Part shown: piece after piece, positions 23,101 to 35,100 of the stretch
How the letters are laid out: every line of letters begins with the position of its first letter
Position numbering within the stretch: position 1 is the stretch's first letter
Assembly: GCF_963678635.1 (NCBI RefSeq)
Contig: NC_087065.1
Coordinates: 58,678,754-58,742,753, forward strand
From: Symsagittifera roscoffensis
Lineage: Eukaryota; Xenacoelomorpha; Acoela; Convolutidae
Direction of reading: 5' to 3'
DNA: 64,000 nt
Notes under the pieces: model-generated
The model's database searches: none
What the model was told of the DNA's origin: nothing
Seen by the model: only the letters and a program-made list of their open reading frames with translations
Made by a program: the position numbers and the translations under genes

Positions 23101-26100
23101 GTGGGGGGATGATTTTCATTAAAAATTTCAATTTTTAGAAAAACAATTTTCATTTTATTTTGTTTCATTTAATTTTTTCTTATCTATTACTGCTGCTCAA
23201 TAAACCTTAAAAGGCAGTCGGAACGTTCAGGGCTTCGCCCTGATACGAGCAGTCTTGTTATGTTTGCGTTTGTTTATTATTTGAGTACAGTATAAAATGA
23301 CTGTCAAAATTTTATATTTGTCAGAAAATTTACGTCAAATTGTTATAATTTAGCACAAGCAGGTTTCTCTAATAATCATAATGGTTGAGCGCAAAGTTTA
23401 ATTGAAAATAAATTTTGATATTGTCAATAAGAGTCTTGAGTAATTTAGGAAGCCTCATTTTAGCATGTTGTTCAATTTGATGCGTGCGTTAATTGCAGGA
23501 GTAATTTTGGTGTGATTAGAGTTAAGATAAAGAGTTCATAGAGCATTAATTTTAATAGTGAAATGAATAGGTGTTAAAATTTACGGTGTTAAATTGGCTG
23601 GTTTTAATTGTTAGACGTCGAAAAATAAAATCTCATTCTCAATCGGTAACATGCTGTGGTCGTTGGCGGAAGCTAATAGAAGCACGAAAGGATTGATTAA
23701 AAATTTAGTATTCGTGACGGCATGGTTGAATCCTTTTGCTAACGCTGAAATCGGACTGTTTTTCCAAATACAGTTCCTCGTTTCCTAAACCAAATTGTTC
23801 GTCTCTGCTGAATATTGGTGTTCAGACGAGTACTTGAAATAATAATTAGGCTGGTAAAAACATTTTACTCTTCAGGTTGCAACGAGACCTATGAAGCATC
23901 TTCACCCGGAGGTGAATATCTGGCCTGTCAGCATCCGAACAGCAAAAACTGGATAGCACTGGACAAGTCTAATATCTGTGATGGAGTGGAAAACTGTCTA
24001 AATGGGGTGGATGAAGTTGCTTGTTGGAAGAATAATCTTCACCTCTGGATTGACCCTTTCGAAGGTTATATTCAGATCATGTTTTAATTGAAGCGCAGGC
24101 GCATTGATGTAAGCAGTCTTAAAATTTGAATAGCAGTTTTTCTAACTCATGTCTGAATTTTCTGCAATTGGCAATTAAATTGACATTACGAGGCTTGTGT
24201 TTCCAAAAAGGTCACTGATGCAAATAAAAAGTTTCTCAAATCAAATAAATTTAGTAAACATTATTGAAGAACGGGGTTTCTACAAAATGGGACAACTTTT
24301 TAAAGTATCGTTGTGATTAGAACTGAACCAAAAGTACAATGAGTACGCAGAAACTGTGCAGCAGAGGCCGAATGACGTCAAGTTTTACCGTCTAGTGAGT
24401 GAGAATGCCACCGTTAGGTCGGGACACGAACTGAAAAACATGCTCATCAGGTGCTCGTTCAACAACCACGCCTGCAACGAGACCACGTGAGTCCCATTCG
24501 CTCAAAGTTAAGGTCATGTCACTCCTATTCTAGCTGTCTTTTAAGATTGTCCTCGCTAGAATTCTTAGCGAGAAAAACCAAGGTTGTAACTTATGAAGTT
24601 TCTGTTGAACAAAAAACAGTGTGAGGAAAGTAAAAAAAAACTGAAAGATCGAATTGAAATTCCTAAGTTTTTCAGGGGCCCTTTTAAAATTGATTTATTA
24701 ATATTTTTGGTTTGCGTATTTTATGACATTGAATTCTTCTTTTTTATACCAAAAATTATGGCAGTTCGCTATTCTTTGTTTACTTGTAATTTCTGATAAT
24801 TCGGTTAATTTACATATGAAATGAAATGTCAATCAGCCAGCTACCCGAAACCGATCTACCTCAAATCGAAACGAGGCAGAATATGGTCAACCTACCCGGA
24901 AAGGAGCAGTTCCTGGGTATGAGAGCTGACCTTTGAGCTCTCACCTCTTCTCGCTCTGTAGGAGGGCGAGGACGTTCTGGCTAGTATTCATAGCGAGAAA
25001 AACCAAGGTCGTAACTTATGAATTTTCTGGTGGACGAATAACAGTGTGTGGATAAAGTAAAAAAAAACGAAAGGTCGAAACAAGGTTCACAAGTTTTTCA
25101 GGCGCTGTTTTAAAATTGATTTTTTACACTTGCGATCAGCTCAGTTTGTTATTACGAAACTTTTTTTTAATAACCTAACTCGCAATTAAAAGTGTTCATT
25201 AAAAGTTCACTTATGCGGTAAATGTCACTGTAGCACTGGAAATTGCATAGCATCTGTTCTCTGCTTTACTTCTGGCTAGTTTTTGGTGACTGATAAGCTT
25301 CCGTGACTGAGTGGTTATTGTTTGAGATCTTTAGGTCACAGGTTCGAAACTTAGAGGTAGTCGAAATTTTGCTAATTCGATGCTTATTTCTAATTTTTAT
25401 CATTGCTTTTTATAGAGCTGCTTTTTGCGTGTTCTTGCAAAGTGTTTGCGAAGCAAAGCTTTGCCTCTGTGTTAATGTTTTCATTTTGCGTATTTAATGA
25501 CATTGAATTCTGCTTTTCCGATAATTAAACGGCTAGTTTACGTATGAAACGAAATTTTGTCAATCAGCCAGCTACCCAAAACCGATCTAGGCTCTTTTCC
25601 AGTTTCCCCCTTTCACTTGCAATTTTGAAAAGCTTATTCAACATTTTCATAATACAATGAAATTTGGCGTGGTGAACAAATCGACAACTGTGAACAGATT
25701 TGTTCTTCATACTTTACACCGTAACATCACGCATTTAGCCGTAATAACACGTAAAACAAACATAAAAATTTTAAACAGGAACTCGCTATTTTAAGAGAGG
25801 GGAACTGAAAAAGAGCTCCGATCTACCTCAAACCGAAACGAGGCAGAAATAAAGATAGTAATTCATTAGAAAGTCGAAAATATTTTTCTGCCCAATTATT
25901 TAGTTGCAGTTGGATCAATTCAACGGTTTACCCGCAGCAAGTCAAGTAAATGAATCCCCTTCAAAATAAACTGACAGTTATGCAAAAAGCCATTGTTCAA
26001 AATGTGGACTCTGATTTGCTGAAAAAAAGATCCTAACATAGAGAACGATCGTTCAAATTGGATTAAGGGGGATGTTGCTCGCTGGATCCCAGGAATACTG

Positions 26101-29100
26101 TCTGTATTACTTTTTTTTACATTATCGCAATGGGTGAATCAGAGACAGAGTTCATTCTTAGTAATAAAACGCTTAATTTTGATGAAAAATAGTGGATTCA
26201 TAATAGCTTAAGGATGTTAATTTTTCTGAAAATGTTTTTTTTTCGCTTCAGGGACTTTACGGAAGTGTTATCAGAGAAGTACGGTCGTTGTTATCAGTTC
26301 AGCGACACCAGACCTCTCTTCAATGGTGGACGCGGATACGGTTTGTAAGCTAAACTGACAACCACAATTATTAATAGATAACAATAATTATACAAAAAAT
26401 TCTGGAAAAGTCGAGTTCTTGTGGAAAATTTGTATACGTTCAGATGCTTGGAATTTAATTTAGTGGTTTCTGCCTCTTAAATGGAATTTGCGAGAAAATA
26501 GTAGTTTTAGTGTATGCCTTGAAGACGATTTAACGCATACAAAATTTCTGGAATGACCAATATTGGTTTGAGATGGACAATTAATGTCGTCGGCAAATTT
26601 CATGGAACCTTTGATAAAATAGTAAAGAAATCAAACATATAGTCGAAAAGCCACAAAGAGCTAGTTTTTAAGAAATATTTTCCTTTTGGACCCGGCCTGA
26701 AATCAAGTCTACTCCGCCGATAATCGATGATTAAATCATACTTAGTGGTCCAAAAGGAAAACATTTCTTAAAAACTAGCTAAGTATGATTTAGTCATCGA
26801 TTATCGGCGGAGTAGACTTGATTTCAGGCCTGGAACTTTTTCTGAACCTGGAGTCTTATGAGTACAGTGGATCCATGACAGACACCTTGGGTGTGGCTCT
26901 CTTCATCTCCCCCTACTCCCCCTCCCGCTTCTTGGATCCTACAACTGTGTTGCCAGTGTACCCCGGAATGCACACCACCATAGGAGTTCAGAGAGTCAGT
27001 ATCATTTATAGAATCTAATTCAAAATACCTCTGTTTTTTTTCTTGAATTTACTTGACAAATTAATGAGTATAGAATTTAGTTCTGGTATTTGACATGGAG
27101 CATCAACATAACCAATAATCAAACATCCGGTTAGCACATAATCAAACATCCAGGTATAAACTAAACTGGCTGCAACAAAGAACCTCGAAAAATCTTACAT
27201 ATGTTGATAAAAATAGGTAATCAGTTCAGAAATGACCAGTAAAAGTTTGGATGAACTTATTTTTATTATCTTATTATTACACTAAAACTTCGATTTATAA
27301 TACTTTTGATAACTACTAAGATCAAAATGATTGTTACGCTTGCAATTAGCAAGCGTTATCAAATCGGAATAAAAACTTTTTTTCGGGATAATAACTAGTT
27401 TAACAAAATCAGTTATTCATATCATGCTGATTCATATGATGAGATAATCAATTTCTTGTTCAATTTCATGAAATTGCTCAATTTTATGAAAATGCTTATT
27501 TTCATGAAAATTCAAATTTAACTACTGGGTGATACTAGTTACTACATGGTAGTTTCAAGGGGGAATTACAAAATCATTTGTTTTAAGATCAACTGGTGAC
27601 TGCTCAAAGATTGTCGGCCTTGTTTCCGCTTCATTAATTTTGTTCAGTTGCTAACTTTTATTTCTATTATCTTGCTTGGCATGTTAGCCTAGAATTCCTG
27701 TATGATAAAAACAGTTATTAGTTAAGTGTTTTGGATTGCGTTCTTGTGTTTTTTTGAGACGCTTTGGAAATTTTATCGTTTTTGCAAAAAATGTTGTCTT
27801 TTTTTCAAAAACTTTCTACCTATATTTTAACACAAAACTTTATCGTCCTCAGGAAAGTGTTTTTTTAAAATTTTTGAGCGTTTTTTTTTCTAAATTTTAT
27901 AATTATTATGAAATCAAAAGTACCCTTCCATATCTGGAATTCTGGATTCAACCCAAAGAACGGGTTGTGGGAAGCTCCTTTGGATACGCGAATACGCCCA
28001 AATTTTTTTGACACAAGTTATGGCCCTCGGAAAAATTTTGTGAATTTTTTCTACTTTTCTCGAGAACTAGCCTCCTAAATCTAGATTTTTGAGCTCAATC
28101 AAAATTGCACGTTGAGTTATTTTCTTCTGCATAAGCGGCTTCGCCCTATTCTTTTACACAAAATTCTATGAGTCTCGTCAAATTTTTCTTTTTATTGACC
28201 GTTTTTGGACTTTTCTCGCTAACTATCCGACAAATTTGATATCATAAATTTAATTGAAACAACAGGTTGTTGAAGGCCTACTTTTATAATTGAATATGCC
28301 CAGGTTGTTCGAGAACAAAGTACAAAGTTATGGCCTTCAAACAAAGGAAAGTTTAGAAACTTTGATCGTTTTTTGGAAGTTTTTTTACTCAACTTGAAAG
28401 TTACCGTGCCAATTCTCAGGTTAAATGTTCAATCGAGAAACCTGATTTTGGGAATTTTCTCGCTATTTTACTGGCTACGACCTGGTATTCGCAGAAAAAA
28501 GTTTTCTGCCAATAGTTTTCTGAAACCTTCTTGAGTTTTCTTAAAAAATGTGCTATAAAATATGAGAAGAAAGTTTCAATCGTACGAAGCGGTTGCGTGA
28601 CATGTTTCTGCAAAAGCAGCTACTCCTTATTTTTTTTCATCTTAAAAGGTTCTGTTTTGAAGAAATTTTCATAATCTCAAAATTTTTCACTCGTCTCACT
28701 TATTTTAGTAGAGAAACAACTAAGGTTTTGGCCAAAGTCCAATATTTGAAGTTACGCATCTCGTCCCGCATCAGTATAACAAATTTAAAAAATATCGAAC
28801 ACGTACCTCCAGCTTTAGAAGGGCCCTAGATGTCCTCTTCGTCTTCGTCTTCGTAGGGCGTTTTCGAGCATTACTGCCCATTGCCCGCCATATGTATATC
28901 TCTCACAATTGCTTTCCACTGCGGCCTGTTCAGTGCAGTATCTTTGGCCAAATCGAACCAGCTTGCCTCCCAGTTCTTGTGGGTCATTTTTTGGGGTTTC
29001 AAGAATGGGCGGAGTTCCTTCTTCACTAACCGTCTCCACGAGTTCTTTACTCCACCGGGGGGTCTCTTCCAGTTGTCGGCTTTCTCAAATTCCAGGCATG

Positions 29101-32100
29101 CGTTGGGTATCATGTTGGGTTCCATGCGTAGGGTGTGCCCTAGCCATTTGAGGCGTCTTTGTTGTACGGTGGAACTCATGGTGTCTGTCGGAGCACCAAG
29201 GTTTCTCAGGCATCTGCAGTTGAAGGAGTCGAGGCGTTGAGTATCGGATGCCTTGACTGGCCAGGATTCACATCCGTACAGGAGCACGCTTTCGACACAT
29301 GCTTTGTATACTTTCGATTTGATTCTGGTCGGGACTGATCTTTGTTTCCAGAGCTTGTCTAATTGTTTGAAGCGTCCTGTTGCTTTTCCGAGGCGGATCT
29401 GGATTTAGTGTGACACGTCACCATCGAGTTGCAGGTTGCTGCCTAGATAGGTGAAAGTATTCACCCTATCGATGGGGGCGTCATTGCAGGTCATTTGGTC
29501 TCCAGGATAAGCAGAGCAGAATTTCGTTTTGGATGTGTTTATTTCAAGACCGCCTTTTGCAGCGGCGCGAGTGACTAGATCAAGAAATGTCTGTGCGTCT
29601 TTGATATTGTCTTCAAGTAAACAGATATCATCAGCGAAGTCTAGATCTGTAATTACCATATCGTCAAGGGCGATGCCAAGGGGTTGGTTTTCCGTTGCTT
29701 CGAGCAATGCCCAGTCGATTACAAGGTTGAACAAGAATGGTGCAAGTATCGAACCTTGTCTGACCCCTGAGACAATGGCAAATGGGTTAGATAGTGAGTT
29801 GTAAACCCTGACTGTACTAAACGTTTCTGTGTACATGGCTCTTAGGATTTGGAGGATTTTGGATGGGAGGCCGTGACTCTCGAGGATGCACCAGATTGTC
29901 TCGCGGTTGACGCTGTCAAACGCAGCTTTAAAGTCAATAAATACGAGAACAGTCTGTCTATTGTATTCGTGTCTTTGTTCTACTATTTGTCTGATTGCAA
30001 ATATTTGATCGCGACATCCGCGCTTCTTTTTGAAGCCAGCCTGGTTGTCTCTAGCAACTGTATCATAGGCTGGTTCGAGCCTGTTTTTAAGGATCGCCTC
30101 TAAGATCTTGAAAGCGATATTCAAGAGTGAGATGCCACGATAGTTTGAGCATTTGGCTTTGTCATCTTTTTTGTGGTTGGGGACTATGACTGCTGTCTTC
30201 CAGTCATTTGGAATCTTCTCCTCTTTCCAAATAAGTGAGAGAAGGCGTTGCAAGTGGGGAAGAAGTTCATGTTGGCTATGAATAAAAAGTTCCGGGGGGA
30301 TATTATCATTTCCTGCTGCTTTGTTTGTCTTCAATTTTCTTATTGCGAGCGAGATTACGTCCAAACTGGGTGTATCAGTGTTGATTTGTGAGAGGGCTTG
30401 GCTGCGAATTTGAGGGGTCGCTAGATTTTTTGTTGGCCGGTTTAGTAGTTGTTCGAAATGGTTGGCCCATTGTTTAATTTTGTCATTTGTATCAGTGATA
30501 AGTTTTCCATTCTTGTCTTTCACTGTATCGATGTTTGGGGCTTTTGTTCCGGTTAATTTCCTTACAGCATTGTGTATTCTTCTCGAGTTTCCGTTTGCAT
30601 CTGCCGCAATGAGATCATCAGCGATGGTCTCGTAGAAGTTCTTTTTATCTACCCTGACCGACCGTTTGATGTCCCTGGAAATGTTTTTTTTTGGATTTTG
30701 CTTGCACTGGCCCTGGTTCGTTTTTCCACCAGTTGTAGGGTCGTTGGCGAGATCCAAGGGTTCCGGATTGACTTCTTTTTGGGAATGTTCTTTTCCGTTG
30801 ATTTTGTCAGCGCGTCTTTGATGCCCGTCCAGTAGCCATTGACGTCGCTTTCGTTTTGCAGGCTACCCAATGTGCGGTTTAGATCATTGCGAAAGGCGTC
30901 GGAGACTTTTGGGTTTCTAAGTGTGTTGACATCATGTCGGAAAGATTTGGGGGCTTTTGTGTATACCTTCAATTTGACCTTCAGCTTGGCTTTGAGCATC
31001 TTGTGGTCAGACTGAATTAGGCAGTTTTTTTTGGCCCACCGTGCGGACATCATCTATGCCAGATCTCCATCGTTGGATATCCATGTTGGGAGTTTGTGCA
31101 CCGATTTTTGAAACGTGGTGTTCGATAAGACGAAGTTGTTGTTCATTGCGTAGCTGATGAGTCGATCACCATTGCTGTTGCGATCGCCAATGGTGAATTT
31201 TCCAATGTTGGCTGCTTCGGAGTTGCATCTACTTCCAATTTTTGCGTTGAAGTCGCCTGCAACGATCATCAGATCCTTTTTTGGGACCAAGCCCGTCAGC
31301 TTGGAGAGATCATCATAGAACTCATCTTTGATTTCGTTTGCTTTGTCTTCAGTTGGGGCATAACTACAGATAATTGAGAGGGGGGCTGGTTTGGCATGGA
31401 TGCGGATGTAGCATAGGCGTGGTCCCATTGGTCTCCACTCCATAATGTGGTTGGCTAGTTTTGTTTCAACGGCTATACCAACACCATGGAGCCCCTGCTT
31501 GTCATCGTATCCGGAGCAATAAAATTTATAGGAGGGAGTGTCTGCAACATCGTTGATGTTGATGGAGGGGGATCCTTGGAATCGGGTTTCTTGGATGCAG
31601 GCCACTTGAATATTCCCTAGATGTCCTACATAGAGACATACAAAAATTTTTATTCACCTAGTTGTTTTAACATAACATGCTAAACAGTCCACTTCGCCTC
31701 TGTGTTTAGTATGAAAATAAAATGGTCTTTTTAATCAGCAAAAGGTTGCGCGAATTCTTTCTGCAGAAGCAGCTACTCCTTATTTTTTTTATAAGAAAAT
31801 GTTATGTTTTGGAGAAATTTTCATAATCTCAAAACTTTTCACTCGTCTCACTTATTTTAGTAGAGAAACAACTAAGGTTTTGGGCAAAGTCCAATATTTG
31901 AAGTTACGCATTATTTCAGCAAAAGGTTTTTTTCATTAAGTTTGTCAGAATTTTGTTTTAATTCAGGAAGTAAAATGTCGGCGAATGCATGTAAAATCTA
32001 AAACAAGTAAATTTGTGACAGTTTAATTTGCTGTGACGAAAAACTTTTATATCGTGTCAGTATTGATTTTTGTCAAAGTCTAAATTAGTCCGAAGAAAAA

Positions 32101-35100
32101 GTTTCGGGTATATCCAGATTCCGTTTAAATGACCACCCCGCAAGAAGTTATTGTCGTTGCTTATACTTTAGAAACCAAAGCAAAAATAAAATCACAGAAA
32201 AGTTTCTTTGGAGAACATAGAAAAAATGTATTTTCCGAAAAGTAAACCATTGAATTGTTTCAAGCGTTGGCAAATGTGTTCAATATTACAAGAAAACTTG
32301 ATTGTTTCTTCATTGTCCTTTCTCCAAAATTTATACGTTGCCTGGTTTGAATTACCAATTACCAGCTCATTTGGAAAATGAGGTTTCAAACCACTCCCAA
32401 GTTAATTATATTAGCATTTTGAGTTGTTAAGAGTAATCTTACCTTCCCATACAACATGAAAAAACGGCATTCAAGCCATTTCCTGAAATTTTTAAACAGG
32501 TTTCCTTTATTTGAAGCAATTAAAGTAGTGCCGTAGACAAAAGCGTTGATTTAAAGGTACAGAGTCATTAATTAAAATGGACGTAAGTAACGTAGATGGA
32601 CTTGAATAGCAGTAGACGTAAATCACCTATTCAATTGCTTCAAAATGTTTAAAATCAATTAGACCTGCAAAACGAAAAAATTTTCCGTCCATCTCAATTT
32701 GCATTCCAACTAGGAAAAAGGATAAGATTGTGTGTTCGTTTTTCGAAAAGAAAAGTTTTTGATCAATTTTGGTTGAAACGTTTCATGGCTGAATGCAAGT
32801 CATCTCGGCTTCTGTGAGAAGTTATTGACTGATACATACTCACTCGAAGCAAAATGATCTTTGCAAAATGCTGACCACAAATCTAATTTGTCAAACAAAT
32901 CAAATAGTTATAGCAGCAATATTTTTTTAGAGATGCGTCTGTGATTTTAACATCCTAAATGTTAATGTTTGTTTTCTCGGCAATGGACATTTTATCTTTT
33001 CTCCTTTCTCTGGTCCTCGAAAGATTGTCCGAAAGATTCTTCGTTAGTGGTTGGACGTTGATCATCATTGATCATCTGGTGTTCATTTTGCATCTTTGCA
33101 ACAAGGTGCTTTTGGCAAAATAAAAAACTTCCACATAGTTATAATCAGAATTATATTAAACTCGATACAAGTCAATTTATTTTTGTGCTTCGTGTTTTTG
33201 AATATTATCATCACTATTACAGACTTTAGGATTAAGAAGGTTGAATTCTATGAGCTCAAACCAGTTTCTCTGCAGTTGGTGCTGCGGGAGCGGGAGTTTG
33301 TTGTAGTTGCACTCCGCGTAGTTTCTCTAAACGCAATCTTCATTTTTCTTCCGTTGGAAAACGCAAAAAAGCTATTACGAATAGTTGAACCTCTTTTCAA
33401 GCTGCATCATCATTTTATTGATCGATTTGGGTGACAGTATCCATACATACATCGAGATTTTTAAACTGCAATTGGATATCTTGCACAGTGACTCGAAGTT
33501 GGCAAGTGCTCCTTCAGCTATTCTTGATCGAAACAGTCTAAATTTACTCAAAATTGGATGATTACATAAAACATAAAAAAGCATAAATTTCGTTATATTT
33601 AGAATATTTGGGTTAATTAATGACCACCCCCCCCCCCCCGTAATGAAGTAATAATCAAAAACGGTAAAACAAGCCATCATTCAAGCCATTCCTCAAGCTA
33701 ACAATCGTCAATCAATCTAACCAGCCTTCTATCAGGAAATTTTTCTATCACCCAGCAATATATCCTTCAGCCAGCCAGTCAGACATTTATCCACTCAACC
33801 ACCCATACCTTACGCCATCCATTCTCCATTCATTAAGCCTAGTATCCATCTAGCCAGTCATCTTCCATCACTCCCTTATCTGTCCTTATCTATCCAGCCA
33901 TCCAACTGTTCAGGTACCAAGACACTCATGCATCAGGCTATCTCCCTTTCCATCCATCAAGCCATCCTTTCGTCAAACCAATCTTCCATCCACCCATCCA
34001 TGCTTTCAACTACTCATCCATCCGAAAATCTATCCTGCCAGCTATCCATCAAATCGTCATCCTTTCATCAGTTCTTCTAACCGTCAATTCATCTTTCCAT
34101 CCATCCAAACAGCAATCCATCGAGCCATCTATCAATTTAGCTTTGCACCATGCGTTCATCCATACAACTAGCAATGTATCCAGCCATCCATCTCCCATCA
34201 ATCCAAGCAGCCTGCTTTCTGTCCATCCATCAATTCCCAAGTCATTAGTTTTTCCAGCTAGCCATGCATTTCTTCATCCTTCCATCCAACGTCCATCTTT
34301 CCAACCATCCGTACATCGAGGCATTATCATCCATCAGTGCCACCAGCATTTCATCAAGTCACTATCCATCTAGCCACTTATTGTTCATCCATGCAATCAG
34401 CCATCCGTTTATCTATCCACCCATCCATCTATTCAGTTATCCATCGATCTAACCAGCCATCCATCCGTACCTTAAGCAATCCATTGGACCATCCATCTAC
34501 CCATCCATCTTTCCGTCCAGCCATCCATCCAGCCATTGATACAGCCATACCTCAACTGAGCCATCGGTCCATCTTTTTATCCACCCAGCCATCAATCCAT
34601 ACATCAGCCGACCTTCCATACATCCATCCATCCACCCCTACCTCCATCGATTCATCCATCAGCAATCAATCCAGCCAACCAACGATACATTAGCCATCCA
34701 TGGAGCAATTACCGAACTTTTTCCGTTTAATATAAATGCTGCCATTTTTCAGGAGCAGCTTTAGCTGCAGTGGGCCGTCAGTTGCCAATGAAAGAAAAAT
34801 GTAGACTAAAAAGTCTACAAATAGATTTTATGATTGTTTCCGATGATATTTTTTCCAAACTCTCAAAACAATGTTGTGCAATATGTGCTTGAAACTTTGA
34901 GTGATATAGGATTTATTTTGATCAAATTTCATTCCGTATTATGTTTTTTTTGTGCATGTGTTATTTTCTAGAATGCCATTATTCGACTGGGTGACCCATA
35001 TGACGACTGCGGCGAGTACGGGACCAGAGATAGACCCTATTTGAACAAAAAGGCAAGAATTTGAAACGTTATTGAATGAATGGCAAAATTTGAGAAATAA

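Larger units (their letters stand above)
20550..23790 (+). repeat. Intragenic duplicated block, copy 2 (partner about 9037-11830)
   Basis: Collinear with copy 1, interrupted by its own tandem duplication (22021-22654) and the element at 22740-23265. It lacks the MITE found in copy 1, marking that insertion as later than the duplication. Confidence 0.75.
20371..23875. other. Intron 7: duplicated block copy 2 and local tandem repeats
   Basis: Mostly homologous to intron 4. It includes a 46-bp tandem repeat (about 20743-20880, three units), a 311/303-bp tandem duplication (22021-22654) and a repeat shared with 46.6-48.1 kb (22740-23265). No coding exon was found. Confidence 0.6.
28837..31614 (-). 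mobile_element. 5'-truncated RTE-like non-LTR retrotransposon (LINE)
   Basis: Minus-strand element flanked by a perfect 13-bp duplication CCCTAGATGTCCT (28824-28836 and 31615-31627). It is truncated inside the endonuclease domain. The 3' end carries a short (CGAAGA)n-type tail (28837-28853), typical of RTE elements. It encodes an AP endonuclease, reverse transcriptase and the RTE-type C-terminus, broken by two in-frame stops and one frameshift. GC content is above the surrounding intron. Confidence 0.92.
26995..34971. other. Intron 11 (8 kb): dispersed repeat, RTE-like LINE, CATC array
   Basis: Contains a dispersed repeat (27325-27715), a 169-bp direct repeat pair (28591-28759, 31744-31911) around a LINE (28837-31614), a 13-C run (33627-33639) and the CATC array (33665-34700). 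Between 31912 and 33600 I see only AT-rich unassigned sequence. No exon was found. Confidence 0.6.

Noticed and set aside
34143-34693. Overlapping open frames rich in His-Pro-Ser-Ile
   Set aside because: Translation of the CATC microsatellite in different frames.
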